A DNA stretch of 39,857 nt. It comes from an uncultured Myxococcaceae bacterium. GTDB lineage: Bacteria > Myxococcota_A > Polyangia > Polyangiales > Ga0077539. The notes under the pieces were generated by a model that saw only the letters and a list, made by a program, of their open reading frames with translations, made no database searches and was not told the DNA's origin. Positions 25,665 to 33,568 of the stretch are shown here, one piece after another; within the stretch, counting starts at the first letter, position 1; every line of letters starts with the position of its first letter. The stretch covers positions 1 to 39,857 of the forward strand of contig CAMFHP010000079.1 of NCBI GenBank assembly GCA_945952225.1, given 5' to 3'. The position numbers and the translations under genes are program-made.

Positions 25665-28484
25665 ATGCGATGGGTTGTGGAACTCCCTGGTCCCGCGGGC
25701 GGTACCGCCGCGACGGTGACGGTCGATGCAGAGTCATGGCTCAACGCTCTGAACAAGGCGCGCGGAGGCGTCGCGCTGGCCCGGTATCACGCGGAGATTG
25801 ACGACGACGGCACCGTGCGCGTGCTTGATCGCAACACGCGCGATCGCTTCACGGTGCGGCAGATGAAGGCTGCCTCCGAGGCGGCCGCGCGCTCGTCGAA
25901 CCCGCCGCCCGAGCCGCCGCTCTCACTGGGTTCACCGAGCGATCCGCCGCTGCTCTTCAGCTCGCCGCCTCCGGCCGACTCGCTCTTCGGCGGCGTGCCG
26001 TCGATTCCGCCTGCGCCCGCGGCGCCCGAGGTGAAGCCTCCGCCGCCCGAGATGAAGTCGACGCTCATGTCGCACCGTCCCTCGGCGGTTCCCGCGGAGC
26101 GCGTCTCGCAGCCCCCGCCCGACGTGTCGACGAAGAGCACGCTTGGACCGGGCGTGCAGGTCTCGCCGCGCGCATCGCTCCCGTCGCCTCCGACCGAGGC
26201 GCTCGCGATCGACTACGACGCGCCGAGGGCCACGCCTGCGCCCGCCGCGAAGCCCGAATCGCCTGCGACGAAGGCCGACACGTCTGCCGCGAAGCCGGAA
26301 CCGAGCAGGACCGAGACGCCGGTCGCAAAGTCCGAAGCGAGCGTCGAGGTGGCGCCCGAGGCTGCGAAGGTCGAAGCGCCCGCGAAGGTCGAAGCGAGCA
26401 TCGAGGTGGCGCCCGAGGCCGCGACGCCGGCGCCCGCGAAGGTCGAGGCGCCCGCGGCGCTTCCGCTGGCGTCGGCCGTGTCGACGGTGACCGATGGCAT
26501 CGCGGCGCTGACCAACGGCGCGGCGCACGACGAGGGCCGCTCGGGCACGATGGTGGTTCCGACGGTGACCGGTGGCGATGCGCCGGTGGCGCAGCTTCCG
26601 GTGCCCACGGTGCTGTACGAGCGTGACGAGGAGCCGTCGGCGTCGAGTCCGATCACCTACCGGGAGCGCGTGTTCGCGGTGGATGCGGGCACCGCCCCCG
26701 ACCGCGCCGAGGCCCTCGCGCGCCATGTGCTCGCGACGATCAAGCGTTCGCTGGCGACGCATCCGCGCGGACGTTTTGTGACCATCGCGGTCTTCGACCA
26801 CGAGTTCACGTCGCGCCCGTTGCGCGCGCCCCTCGCGGTGGTGCGCTGGAAGGACTGGCGCGGCGAAGCCGAGATCGAGCTCCCCTCGTCGGACGCCCCC
26901 TCGCCCGCAGCGCCGCCGCCGACGCCCGCGGCTGCGATCGTCGACAAGACGCAGGAGCCGCGCGACCGCAAGCAGTCGAAGAGCAAGAAGAAGCGCGACC
27001 GGCAGAACTCCACGGGGCGCGTTCCGACGAGCGTCGCGGTCGAAGCCGAAGCCGCCGCGAAGGCTGCGGCCGAGGCGAAGCGCAAGGCCGACGAGGCCGC
27101 TGCTGCGGACGCGAAGCGCAAGGCCGACGAGGCTGCCGCGAAGGCCGCGGCGGAAGCGAAGCGCAAGGCCGACGAAGAGGCCGCTGCGAAGGCTGCGGCG
27201 GAAGCGAAGCGCAAGGCCGACGAAGAGGCTGCGGCGAAGGCTGCGGCCGAGGCGAAGCGCAAGGCCGATGAAGAGGCCGCCGAGGCGAAGCGCAAGGCCG
27301 ATGAAGAGGCCGCTGCGAAGGCCGTTGCGGACGCAAAGCGCAAGGCTGACGAAGAGGCTGCGGCGAAGGCCGTGAGCGATGCGGCGGAGGCGAAGCGCAA
27401 GGCCGACGAGGAGGCCGCCGCGAAGGCTCTCCGTGAGGCCGAGGAGGCTGCGACGAAGCGTGCGGCCGACGAGGCCGAGGCGAAGCGCAAGGCCGACGAA
27501 GAAGCCGCGGCGAAGGCATCTCGCGAGACGGAAGAGGCTGCCGCGAAGCAGCGCGACATGGCGACGGTGGTCGTTCCGGTGTTCAACGCGCCGACGACGC
27601 CGGAGCGCGATGTGCCCACGGCGAAGGTCGAGACGCCGGATCTCACGCGCACCTCGCGTCCCGCGGATGCACCCGTCGAGACGCCGCCGGGCACGACGCC
27701 CATCGTCGAGGCGAAGCCCGCGGAGACCCCGAAGGCCGAGGAGACGAAGCCCGCGGAGACCCCGAAGGCCGAGGAGACGAAGCCTGCGGAGACACCGAAG
27801 GTCGAGGAGACCGCGAAGGCCGAGGAATCGAAGCCTGCGGAGACCCCGAAGGCGACGGAGAAGAAGGGCGACGCGAAGGCCGGGAAGACGCCCGCGCCGA
27901 AGTCCGTCGCGCTCACGGCGAAGCGCCGACGCGGCAAGGACCTCGTCAGCGATCTGTTCGACGCGCTCATGGACCTCTCCTTCGCCACGTCGGCGGAGGA
28001 TGCGTGCTCCTTCGCGGCGCGCGTGATCCGCGAGCATGTGAGCGCCGATGCGTGCACGGTGTCGCTCTACGACATCGACCGCGACGACTTCGTGGTGACG
28101 GCCGCCGAGGGCATCGAGGCCAACGGCGCGCGCCATCGCGCGAAGGGCGGGCACCGCGGCGCCGCAGCCCGCAAGCACGCCGCGCTCAACGTGAAGGAGC
28201 TCGACGGCGTCGAGGCCTTCGAGGCGCACTTCGTCGGAGCCCCCGCGCTCTACGCGCCCTCGTACCACCGCGACCGTCTCTTCGCGATGGTCGTGGTGCA
28301 GCGCTACAAGGGCGGTCCCGCGTTCGAGACCGACGAAGAAGACGGCGTGACCTACGTCGCCGCGCAGCTCGGCGAGGCGCTCTCCACGCACTCGCGCCGC
28401 ACCGCGGCGGCCGACTTCGCCGAAGTCCCCGCTCCGGGTGGTGCCGCAGCGCCCAGAACGTCGAAGGCGCCGCCGAAGCGCTGA
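25665..28484 (+). CDS. large Ala/Glu/Lys coiled-coil protein with C-terminal GAF domain
   Basis: The 939-residue protein has, in order: a small beta domain (1-65, MRWVVELPGPAGG... RDRFTVRQMK), a Pro/Ala-rich disordered stretch to about 325, a small folded domain (about 329-406), a basic KKKRDRQ segment, a long charged coiled coil (about 460-630) built from AKRKADEEA repeats much like TolA, a KPAETPKAEET repeat tract (about 684-732), and a GAF domain (about 757-914). GAF domains bind small ligands or proteins. No signal peptide or membrane helix is seen, so it is cytoplasmic. ATG 25665 is preferred over a GTG 12 codons upstream because that GTG overlaps a likely promoter. The combination is unfamiliar to me; a sensory or scaffold role is a guess. 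Confidence 0.82.
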   Translation: MRWVVELPGPAGGTAATVTVDAESWLNALNKARGGVALARYHAEIDDDGTVRVLDRNTRDRFTVRQMKAASEAAARSSNPPPEPPLSLGSPSDPPLLFSSPPPADSLFGGVPSIPPAPAAPEVKPPPPEMKSTLMSHRPSAVPAERVSQPPPDVSTKSTLGPGVQVSPRASLPSPPTEALAIDYDAPRATPAPAAKPESPATKADTSAAKPEPSRTETPVAKSEASVEVAPEAAKVEAPAKVEASIEVAPEAATPAPAKVEAPAALPLASAVSTVTDGIAALTNGAAHDEGRSGTMVVPTVTGGDAPVAQLPVPTVLYERDEEPSASSPITYRERVFAVDAGTAPDRAEALARHVLATIKRSLATHPRGRFVTIAVFDHEFTSRPLRAPLAVVRWKDWRGEAEIELPSSDAPSPAAPPPTPAAAIVDKTQEPRDRKQSKSKKKRDRQNSTGRVPTSVAVEAEAAAKAAAEAKRKADEAAAADAKRKADEAAAKAAAEAKRKADEEAAAKAAAEAKRKADEEAAAKAAAEAKRKADEEAAEAKRKADEEAAAKAVADAKRKADEEAAAKAVSDAAEAKRKADEEAAAKALREAEEAATKRAADEAEAKRKADEEAAAKASRETEEAAAKQRDMATVVVPVFNAPTTPERDVPTAKVETPDLTRTSRPADAPVETPPGTTPIVEAKPAETPKAEETKPAETPKAEETKPAETPKVEETAKAEESKPAETPKATEKKGDAKAGKTPAPKSVALTAKRRRGKDLVSDLFDALMDLSFATSAEDACSFAARVIREHVSADACTVSLYDIDRDDFVVTAAEGIEANGARHRAKGGHRGAAARKHAALNVKELDGVEAFEAHFVGAPALYAPSYHRDRLFAMVVVQRYKGGPAFETDEEDGVTYVAAQLGEALSTHSRRTAAADFAEVPAPGGAAAPRTSKAPPKR
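27047..27550 (+). repeat. imperfect tandem repeats encoding the Ala/Lys/Glu coiled coil
   Basis: Units of roughly 45-48 bases around GCGAAGCGCAAGGCCGACGA recur about ten times with point differences and a few shortened copies. They keep the reading frame and encode AEAKRKADEEAAAKA. Such DNA is prone to copy-number change between strains. Confidence 0.85.
27714..27860 (+). repeat. 33-base tandem repeats encoding KPAETPKAEET
   Basis: Two almost identical 33-base units (27714-27746 and 27747-27779) and two diverged copies (27780-27812 and 27831-27860) encode a Pro/Glu/Lys-rich linker before the GAF domain. Third-position changes mark the later copies as older. Confidence 0.85.
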
Positions 28485-28510
28485 CCGGCCTCCCCTCGCA
28501 GCGCGCCCTC

Positions 28511-28560
28511 CGAGGCCCCACGCAACGCCCCAGAGCGTGCCGGGGCCTCGCTCCGTTTCT
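28511..28560 (+). terminator. intrinsic terminator of the GAF/coiled-coil gene
   Basis: CGAGGCCCC (28511-28519) pairs perfectly with GGGGCCTCG (28542-28550). An inner ACGC/GCGT stem (28520-28523 with 28535-28538) strengthens it. The hairpin lies 27 bases after the stop codon and is followed by CTCCGTTTCT. Confidence 0.7.
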
Positions 28561-28582
28561 GCCGCGTGCCTTCGAAATGCAT

Positions 28583-28625
28583 CGCGCCCGGATGTGCCCC
28601 GCGAAGGGGAATCACACCGGGCGCG
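28583..28625 (-). terminator. intrinsic terminator of the DsbA-like gene
   Basis: CGCGCCCGG (28583-28591) pairs with CCGGGCGCG (28617-28625). TGTG (28593-28596) pairs with CACA (28613-28616) across one bulged A, and CCCC/GGGG (28597-28600 with 28606-28609) closes on a five-base loop. That makes about 17 base pairs. It begins 25 bases after the stop codon of the minus-strand gene; the minus strand continues ATGCATTTCG, with a short T-run. Confidence 0.7.
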
Positions 28626-28649
28626 GCGTCACACGCCTCTCGTCGCGGC

Positions 28650-29579
28650 TCAGCGCGCCGTCGCGCCGTCGAGCTCTTCCTGGATCCATTCGCGGAGCGG
28701 CTCGCGCTCCAGGTTGAGTTCGTAGCGACGGCCGTTGATGAAGATCGTCGGCGTGCCCTGAATCTGGAGCCGCTCGCCCTCGGTGCGCGTTCCCCGGATC
28801 GCCGCTTCGATCTCCGGCGAGGCCGCGTAGGTGTGGAAGCGCGCGAGGTCAAGTCCCACCTCGGTGGCGTAGCGATCGATGTCGGCGGGCTCGAGGTGCT
28901 GCTGGTTCTCGAAGAGCTTGTAGTGCATCTCCCAGAACTTGTTCTGCCGCGCCGCCGCGAGGGCCGCGCGCGCCGCGGGCATCGCGTGGATGTGCCCCGA
29001 CAGCGGGAAGTTCATGTGCACCACGCGAACGCGCCCTTCGAAGTCGCGCTCGACCTGACGAAGAATGGGCATCGCGCGGGCGCAGTGCGGGCACTCGTAG
29101 TCGCTGAACTCCACGACCGTGACGGCCGCCATCTGCGAGCCGTGCGAGGGCGCGCCCTCGGTGCGAACCTGCTGCACCGCCTGGGCGCTGTACCGCGCGT
29201 GAATGAGGTCCGAGAGCTGGTCGCGCGCGTAGCCGTCTTCGATGCGCTTCGCGAGAAAGCGCAGCGCCGGCATGCACGCGCGGCACTGGAGCCGGTCGCG
29301 CGCACACACCGCAATCGAGTGCGGATCGCCGCAGGGCGAGAGCTCGTCGTTCGCCACCGCCCAGAACGTGTCGCGCTCCGTCGCGTTGAGGTTCGCGAGG
29401 TCGAGCCCCTGGATCTCGGTCACGCCATTGCCCGCCGCGACCGTCGAACCCGTCTCGCCTCCGCGCGCCGCGGCCGCATCGCTCTGCGGCGTGCGCGCGC
29501 CGTTGTTGCGACAGCTCGCACCGAGCCCCAGCGCGCCGATCACGAACACACTCGCCAACGTCAGCTTCGAGCGCAACAT
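28650..29579 (-). CDS. DsbA-like thioredoxin-fold lipoprotein
   Basis: The 309-residue exported protein has a hydrophobic leader ending in LGLGASC, a probable lipoprotein site at C23. A small domain with four cysteines follows (C83, C92, C99, C102). The thioredoxin/DsbA domain (about 152-305) has the redox motif C163-P-H-C166 in SDYECPHCARAM, a helical insertion, and the cis-proline loop QGTPTIFING. CPHC is the DsbA active-site sequence, so it probably oxidises or isomerises disulfides in envelope proteins. The four-cysteine segment recalls the N-terminal regions of other myxobacterial DsbA-like proteins and may hold a structural metal or disulfides. It follows the cytochrome-like lipoprotein gene by 64 bases, in the same direction. 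Confidence 0.9.
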   Translation of the reverse strand: MLRSKLTLASVFVIGALGLGASCRNNGARTPQSDAAAARGGETGSTVAAGNGVTEIQGLDLANLNATERDTFWAVANDELSPCGDPHSIAVCARDRLQCRACMPALRFLAKRIEDGYARDQLSDLIHARYSAQAVQQVRTEGAPSHGSQMAAVTVVEFSDYECPHCARAMPILRQVERDFEGRVRVVHMNFPLSGHIHAMPAARAALAAARQNKFWEMHYKLFENQQHLEPADIDRYATEVGLDLARFHTYAASPEIEAAIRGTRTEGERLQIQGTPTIFINGRRYELNLEREPLREWIQEELDGATAR

Positions 29580-29643
29580 CGCGGTGCCAGTACGACGCGC
29601 GGCGACGCGGTGTCAAGGTTCACCGCGGCACGCGCGCGGAGCC

Positions 29644-30444
29644 TCAATTTGCTGGCGCGCCTGCAGCGATCCAGTCGGCGATGAGCGCGCACTCGGGCTC
29701 GGTGAGCGCGGGGCCTTCTGGCGGCATCCGCGCGCCCACGACGGGGCCATCGCCGAGGACCTTGTACACGAGGTAGCTGTACTCGGGACGCCCCACGCCC
29801 ACGGCGTTGCCCGGGTCCACACGCAGCATCGCACCCCACGCGGGATCGCTCGGGGTGACGGGATCGGGTGAGGTCGCGGGGCGCTCGCGCGATGCGACGC
29901 GCACCGTCGTGGCGCGGATGCGTTCCGGCGAGGACAGATCGAGTCCCATCGCAGGCGCGTCGCCGCCGTGGCACGAGGCACGGGCGCAGCGGTCGGCGAG
30001 CAGCGGCGCGACCTCGCGGGTGAGCGAAGGAACCGCGGGCGCGCGGGCGGGCTCCACGGCGCCGGGACGCACGCGAAACGTGATCGGGTTCGCGAGCGGC
30101 GCGCCATCCCAGGCCCGCACCGCGCCGGTCACGATGAGGTCGTACTGGAGCGTCGGTCGAAGCGCGCGCGCATCGGGCATGAGCTCGACGCGGCGACGCA
30201 CGACGTCGTAGCGAAAGCCCGTGAACACACCCACGGCGGCGCTTCGCAGCGCGATGGCGTTGCCGTTCACGGTCGAGGGCGCGAGGCGCCGATCGAAGGT
30301 CACCGTCACGCTGGGCCCGATGGGGAGCGTGGCGACGCCGCCGTCGAGGGGCGCGGGAAAGGTCTCGGTGATGTGAAGCGGGGGGCGGGTGTCGGGCGGG
30401 GATTCGGAATCACACGCGGCGAGCGAGGCCGCGACGACGATCAG
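29644..30444 (-). CDS. lipoprotein with Ig-like and cytochrome-c-like regions, apparent CTG start
   Basis: About 266 residues. The N-terminus carries a perfect lipobox, SLAAC, then a Pro-rich spacer, a bacterial Ig-like domain (about 22-128, with SVTVTFDRRLAPSTVNG and YDLIVTGAVRAWDG) and a C-terminal domain (about 140-266) with C153-x4-C158-H159 in RCARASCHGG and a candidate distal Met in GARMPPEGP. This resembles the planctomycete/myxobacterial cytochrome-type repeats, although classical haem sites are CxxCH. No ATG, GTG or TTG lies between the lipobox and the upstream coding region. The given start is a CTG overlapping the upstream stop as CTGA, like the other four-base overlaps here. That leaves the leader short, because two arginines (RRV) lie just before it, so the true start is uncertain. 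Confidence 0.75.
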   Translation of the reverse strand: MIVVAASLAACDSESPPDTRPPLHITETFPAPLDGGVATLPIGPSVTVTFDRRLAPSTVNGNAIALRSAAVGVFTGFRYDVVRRRVELMPDARALRPTLQYDLIVTGAVRAWDGAPLANPITFRVRPGAVEPARAPAVPSLTREVAPLLADRCARASCHGGDAPAMGLDLSSPERIRATTVRVASRERPATSPDPVTPSDPAWGAMLRVDPGNAVGVGRPEYSYLVYKVLGDGPVVGARMPPEGPALTEPECALIADWIAAGAPAN

Positions 30445-30695
30445 GACTCGGCGTACTCCGCGATCTGCTCGCGCACCACCGACTCGTTGATACCCGTGGC
30501 GATGAAGGGCTTGAGCACATCGGCGAGCGACAGGAGGAAGTCGTCGACCGAACCTTCCTGATTGATCTTCTGCAGCAGCGCGCGAGACTCCGGGGTGTTG
30601 TCCTTCTGGAGAAACGAGCGAACGTGCTCCACGGTGATATCGCCCTGGAAATCGACAATGATGTTTTCCAGCAGGTACCGAACAAGTTCCTTCAC
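30441..30695 (-). CDS. small conserved-looking helical protein, unknown function
   Basis: The 84-residue protein starts at GTG 30695 with an excellent GGAGGAG ribosome-binding site. It reads as an all-helical acidic protein: MKELVRYLLENIIVDFQGDI, a middle segment with RSFLQKDNTPESRALLQKI, and a hydrophobic LADVLKPFIATGI stretch. There is no signal peptide, cysteine or recognised motif. Codon use looks less GC-extreme than its neighbours, which suggests selection for efficient translation. It precedes the cytochrome-like lipoprotein and probably shares its transcript from the promoter at 30740-30769. I do not recognise a family. Confidence 0.8.
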   Translation of the reverse strand: MKELVRYLLENIIVDFQGDITVEHVRSFLQKDNTPESRALLQKINQEGSVDDFLLSLADVLKPFIATGINESVVREQIAEYAES

Positions 30696-30739
30696 GGCCG
30701 TTCTCCTCCGGACGAGTGCGGTTTCGCACGCGGGCTGGT

Positions 30740-30769
30740 CTCATAACGCCCGCCCCTGCGGCAGGGCAA
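30740..30769 (-). promoter_or_regulatory. candidate promoter of the small protein/lipoprotein operon
   Basis: On the minus strand TTGCCC (30769-30764, four of six) is followed after 18 bases by TATGAG (30745-30740, four of six). The transcript would begin near 30733, about 38 bases before the GTG, and its leader can fold a small GTGCG/CGCAC hairpin. Confidence 0.4.
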
Positions 30770-30839
30770 GGTGAAAGTGCCACCGACGCCGAAGGGCCAC
30801 GCGAGACCCACGCGAAATCACGCATGAATTCAGCCTCAG

Positions 30840-30869
30840 CCGCGCGACACACGCGCGCGGATCGCGCGG
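30840..30869 (-). terminator. hairpin after the PQQ-propeller lipoprotein gene
   Basis: CCGCGCGA (30840-30847) and TCGCGCGG (30862-30869) form a perfect eight-base stem with a 14-base loop, about 107 bases after the stop codon. The minus strand continues CTGAGGCTGAATTC without a real T-run, so it is a candidate only. Confidence 0.4.
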
Positions 30870-30976
30870 TCGCACGGTGATTCACAGCCAGGTCTGGGCG
30901 GGGATGTGAGCCCGCGCATCGAGCGGTCGTCGAGCGCGGGCCAGAGAGACGGTTCGAGCGACGTCGCAGGCGCGCG

Positions 30977-33568
30977 TCACTCCTCCCACCAGGGACGGGT
31001 GGTCGTGCCGTTGTTCGCGGGCGTCGTGGTGCCGTTGTTCGCGGGCGTCGTGGTGCCGTTGTTCGCAGGCGTCGTGGTGCCCGGCCGCGGCGTACCGGGG
31101 CGCGGCGTCACCGCGGCCTGGGGCGGCACGGGGTTCTCGACCGCGAGCGTCGGCGCCGACACGAGCCACCACGGAAGCTCCACGCCGCCTTCGGTCACGC
31201 CGAGGCCGTTGATCGCCTCGCCGTTGCCCGTGTTCGTGCGCGACGCGCGCGTGTCGATCACGCGGCGGAACTCCTGACGGAGCTCACGAAACGCCGTGAA
31301 CTCCAGCGGCTGGAGCACCTGGTTCATGCAGGCCACGAGCTGCGCGTCGTTGGGCGAGTACGTCGTGAGGCGCACGCGGGCGCGCTGCGCACCGAGCGAC
31401 TCGCGCGTCGCCGTGGCCCACGCGAGGGCCTCGTCGGGCGTGGTCGCATGGCGCGCGGTGCCGTTCTCGCCGCCCGACTGCGAGGGCGCGTGCTGCGCCA
31501 GCAGGTTCGAGGGGATCTGGCTGCGCAGCGTGATCACCACGCGGATCTGGTTGAGCGACGCGTTGCGCGTGACGGCGCCCTGGGCGCACTCGCGGATCTC
31601 GTCGAGATGCGTGTTCCACACCTCGTCGAACTGCGCGTCGGTGAGGTTCGTGGGCACGGCGCCCTGCGCCTCGTGGAGGCGATTGAGCTCGGCTTCGAGG
31701 CTCGCCTCGGCCTGGTTCTGCGTCTCGCGGGCGGCGCGCGCCGTCGCGTCGGAGGCCTCGCGCGCCGTGAGTTCGTCGAAGCGCGCCTTGATCGCCACGT
31801 TGGCCGTCGCATCGTTCGAGAGCGCGCGCAGCCACTCGCGGGCGCCCGCGTCTCCATGGCGGAAGATCGCTTCGACGGCCGTCGCGATGGGCGCCGTGTT
31901 CTCTCCGCGGAACACGCTGTCGCCCTTGTAGAGCTGCACCCAGTTGCGAAGCGTGGGCACCACCGAGGCCTCGCCGAGCGTCGCCACGGCGTTGATCACG
32001 TCGGGCAGCGCGGCCATCGGCGTCTCGGGGTCGAGCAGGTGCGAGAGGAGCCCCGGCACCGCGTCGCGCGCGTTCATCGACACGAGCGTCGGCGCGATCA
32101 CCTGGAGCGGCGGCGCCTGACGGCCTTCGAGGTAGTCGTAGTGATCCGCGAGGGCGGCCACGAGAAACTGCGCGCCCGTGCGACGCGACTGCAGCGCCGT
32201 CGCCACGCTCTGCCGGAGCTGCCCCGGGATCGAGCGCTGCGTGTAGAGGTCGAGCAGATCGCGGGTGACCTCCTCCTCTTCGCGGCGCGCGAGCACGCCC
32301 ACGAGGAACGATCGGAAGGGCACGAGGCGGTTGTCGGCGTCGCGCACGAGGGCCACGAGCTGCTCGCGCACCGAGCCTTCGGGCGCCGTTCCCCCCGACG
32401 GGAGCGCGAGGCCTTCGACGTCGAGCGTGATCGCGCCGAGATTTGCGCCGAGCTCACCCACCACCGACACGGCGCCGGTGGCCGCCTCGAACGCGCGCAC
32501 CTTGCCGTCACCCGACGCGACGAACACGCCCGCGGCGGTGACCTGCATCGCCTCGATGTCGTCGTCGACGCGCTGCGCCCAGCGCACGGCCCCGGTGCCC
32601 GCATCGACGGCCACGAGGTCGTGGTAGTAGGCGAGGTAGATCGTCGAGTCCTGGAGCGCCACGCGCCCGGCCTCACCGACCACCGGGCGGAACCCGAAGC
32701 GGATCTTGTCGCGCGCGTTGCGCGAGCCCGTCGTCGCGAGGAACGCGTCGGGATACACCTGCGGATCGCCGGGAACACCGTCGAGCGGGTTCGCGAGGTA
32801 GGCGCTGCCCGCGCGCGTGCCCGTCGCGCTGTCGGGGGTCATGCGGTAGATCCCGCGGCCGCCGTAGTACACGCCGCCGGGGCCCGTGAACACCCACGAG
32901 AGCACGTCGTCGGTCGAGCGGAGACGCGCCTGCTCGACGCCCGTCGCGAGGTCGAGCACCGCGACGCTCTGACGATCCCAGGGCACGAACGCGAGGCCGC
33001 CGCTCGCTGCGGGACGACCCACGATGCCACCGAGCTGGTGCGACCAGCGCTCGGCGCCGTTCGAAGCGCCCACGGCCACCACGCGACCGCTGCGCGCGGT
33101 GGCGTTTCCTGCGAGGCCCGCCGCGAAGCTCATCACGATGGTGTCGCCGTCACGGGCCGCGCCCGCGAACTCGAGGCCGATGTGGTCGACGCGCCCGCGC
33201 GTGGCGCCGGTTGCGAGGTCGAGGATCTGCGTGGCGTTGCCCACCTCGACCACCACCGCGTCGCCCACGATCTCGGGGCTCGAACTCGCCGCGAGGGGAA
33301 CGTTCCAGAGCGCCTGGCGCGTCGAGAGATCGTAGACCGCCACGGCGCGTCGCTCGCCCTGCACCACGGCCGCGAGGAGCGGGCGGCGGAGCGAGTTCGC
33401 GGGCCGCGCTTCGGGGCTCTCCGCGGGGAGGCGCCCGAGCACCTGCGCGATGCGCGTGCGGTCGTTGTCGCCGAAGCGCGACGAGAAGGCCGTGGTCGTA
33501 CGGATCGGCGGCATGCACGCCGGGGCCACGAGGCAGAGGGCGAGCGCGAGGGCGAAGCGGGTCTTCAT
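30977..33568 (-). CDS. PQQ/BamB-like beta-propeller lipoprotein with helical domain
   Basis: The 863-residue exported protein has a leader ending in VAPAC, a probable lipid site with the hydrophobic residue one position early. A beta-propeller of PQQ-like blades covers about 55-395, with repeated DLATGA.., VDAGTGAVRWAQ and FEAATGAVSVVGE turns. An alpha-helical, HEAT-like region (about 410-610) is followed by a charged coiled coil (about 610-650), another helical domain, and a Thr/Pro/Asn-rich tail of TPANNGT repeats. No quinone ligands can be assigned, so the propeller probably binds proteins as BamB does. Its ATG overlaps the HEAT-protein stop (ATGA), and the two HEAT-bearing envelope proteins probably work together. 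Confidence 0.87.
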   Translation of the reverse strand: MKTRFALALALCLVAPACMPPIRTTTAFSSRFGDNDRTRIAQVLGRLPAESPEARPANSLRRPLLAAVVQGERRAVAVYDLSTRQALWNVPLAASSSPEIVGDAVVVEVGNATQILDLATGATRGRVDHIGLEFAGAARDGDTIVMSFAAGLAGNATARSGRVVAVGASNGAERWSHQLGGIVGRPAASGGLAFVPWDRQSVAVLDLATGVEQARLRSTDDVLSWVFTGPGGVYYGGRGIYRMTPDSATGTRAGSAYLANPLDGVPGDPQVYPDAFLATTGSRNARDKIRFGFRPVVGEAGRVALQDSTIYLAYYHDLVAVDAGTGAVRWAQRVDDDIEAMQVTAAGVFVASGDGKVRAFEAATGAVSVVGELGANLGAITLDVEGLALPSGGTAPEGSVREQLVALVRDADNRLVPFRSFLVGVLARREEEEVTRDLLDLYTQRSIPGQLRQSVATALQSRRTGAQFLVAALADHYDYLEGRQAPPLQVIAPTLVSMNARDAVPGLLSHLLDPETPMAALPDVINAVATLGEASVVPTLRNWVQLYKGDSVFRGENTAPIATAVEAIFRHGDAGAREWLRALSNDATANVAIKARFDELTAREASDATARAARETQNQAEASLEAELNRLHEAQGAVPTNLTDAQFDEVWNTHLDEIRECAQGAVTRNASLNQIRVVITLRSQIPSNLLAQHAPSQSGGENGTARHATTPDEALAWATATRESLGAQRARVRLTTYSPNDAQLVACMNQVLQPLEFTAFRELRQEFRRVIDTRASRTNTGNGEAINGLGVTEGGVELPWWLVSAPTLAVENPVPPQAAVTPRPGTPRPGTTTPANNGTTTPANNGTTTPANNGTTTRPWWEE
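31002..31070 (-). repeat. 24-base tandem repeat in the lipoprotein tail
   Basis: A 24-base unit is present twice almost unchanged (31023-31046 and 31047-31070) with a third, 21-base partial copy at 31002-31022. In the coding direction each unit encodes TPANNGTT. The copies differ by a single base, so the array is young and may vary in length. Confidence 0.9.

Noticed and set aside
27047-27860. Repeats considered as a CRISPR array
   Set aside because: The repeats are directly tandem, in frame inside a coding region, and have no unique spacers.
30765-30782. Sigma54-like TGGCAC...TTGCC on the minus strand upstream of the 84-residue protein gene
   Set aside because: GG and GC are 12 bases apart where the sigma54 core needs 10. 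The TTGCC part is better explained as the -35 box of the sigma70-like candidate.
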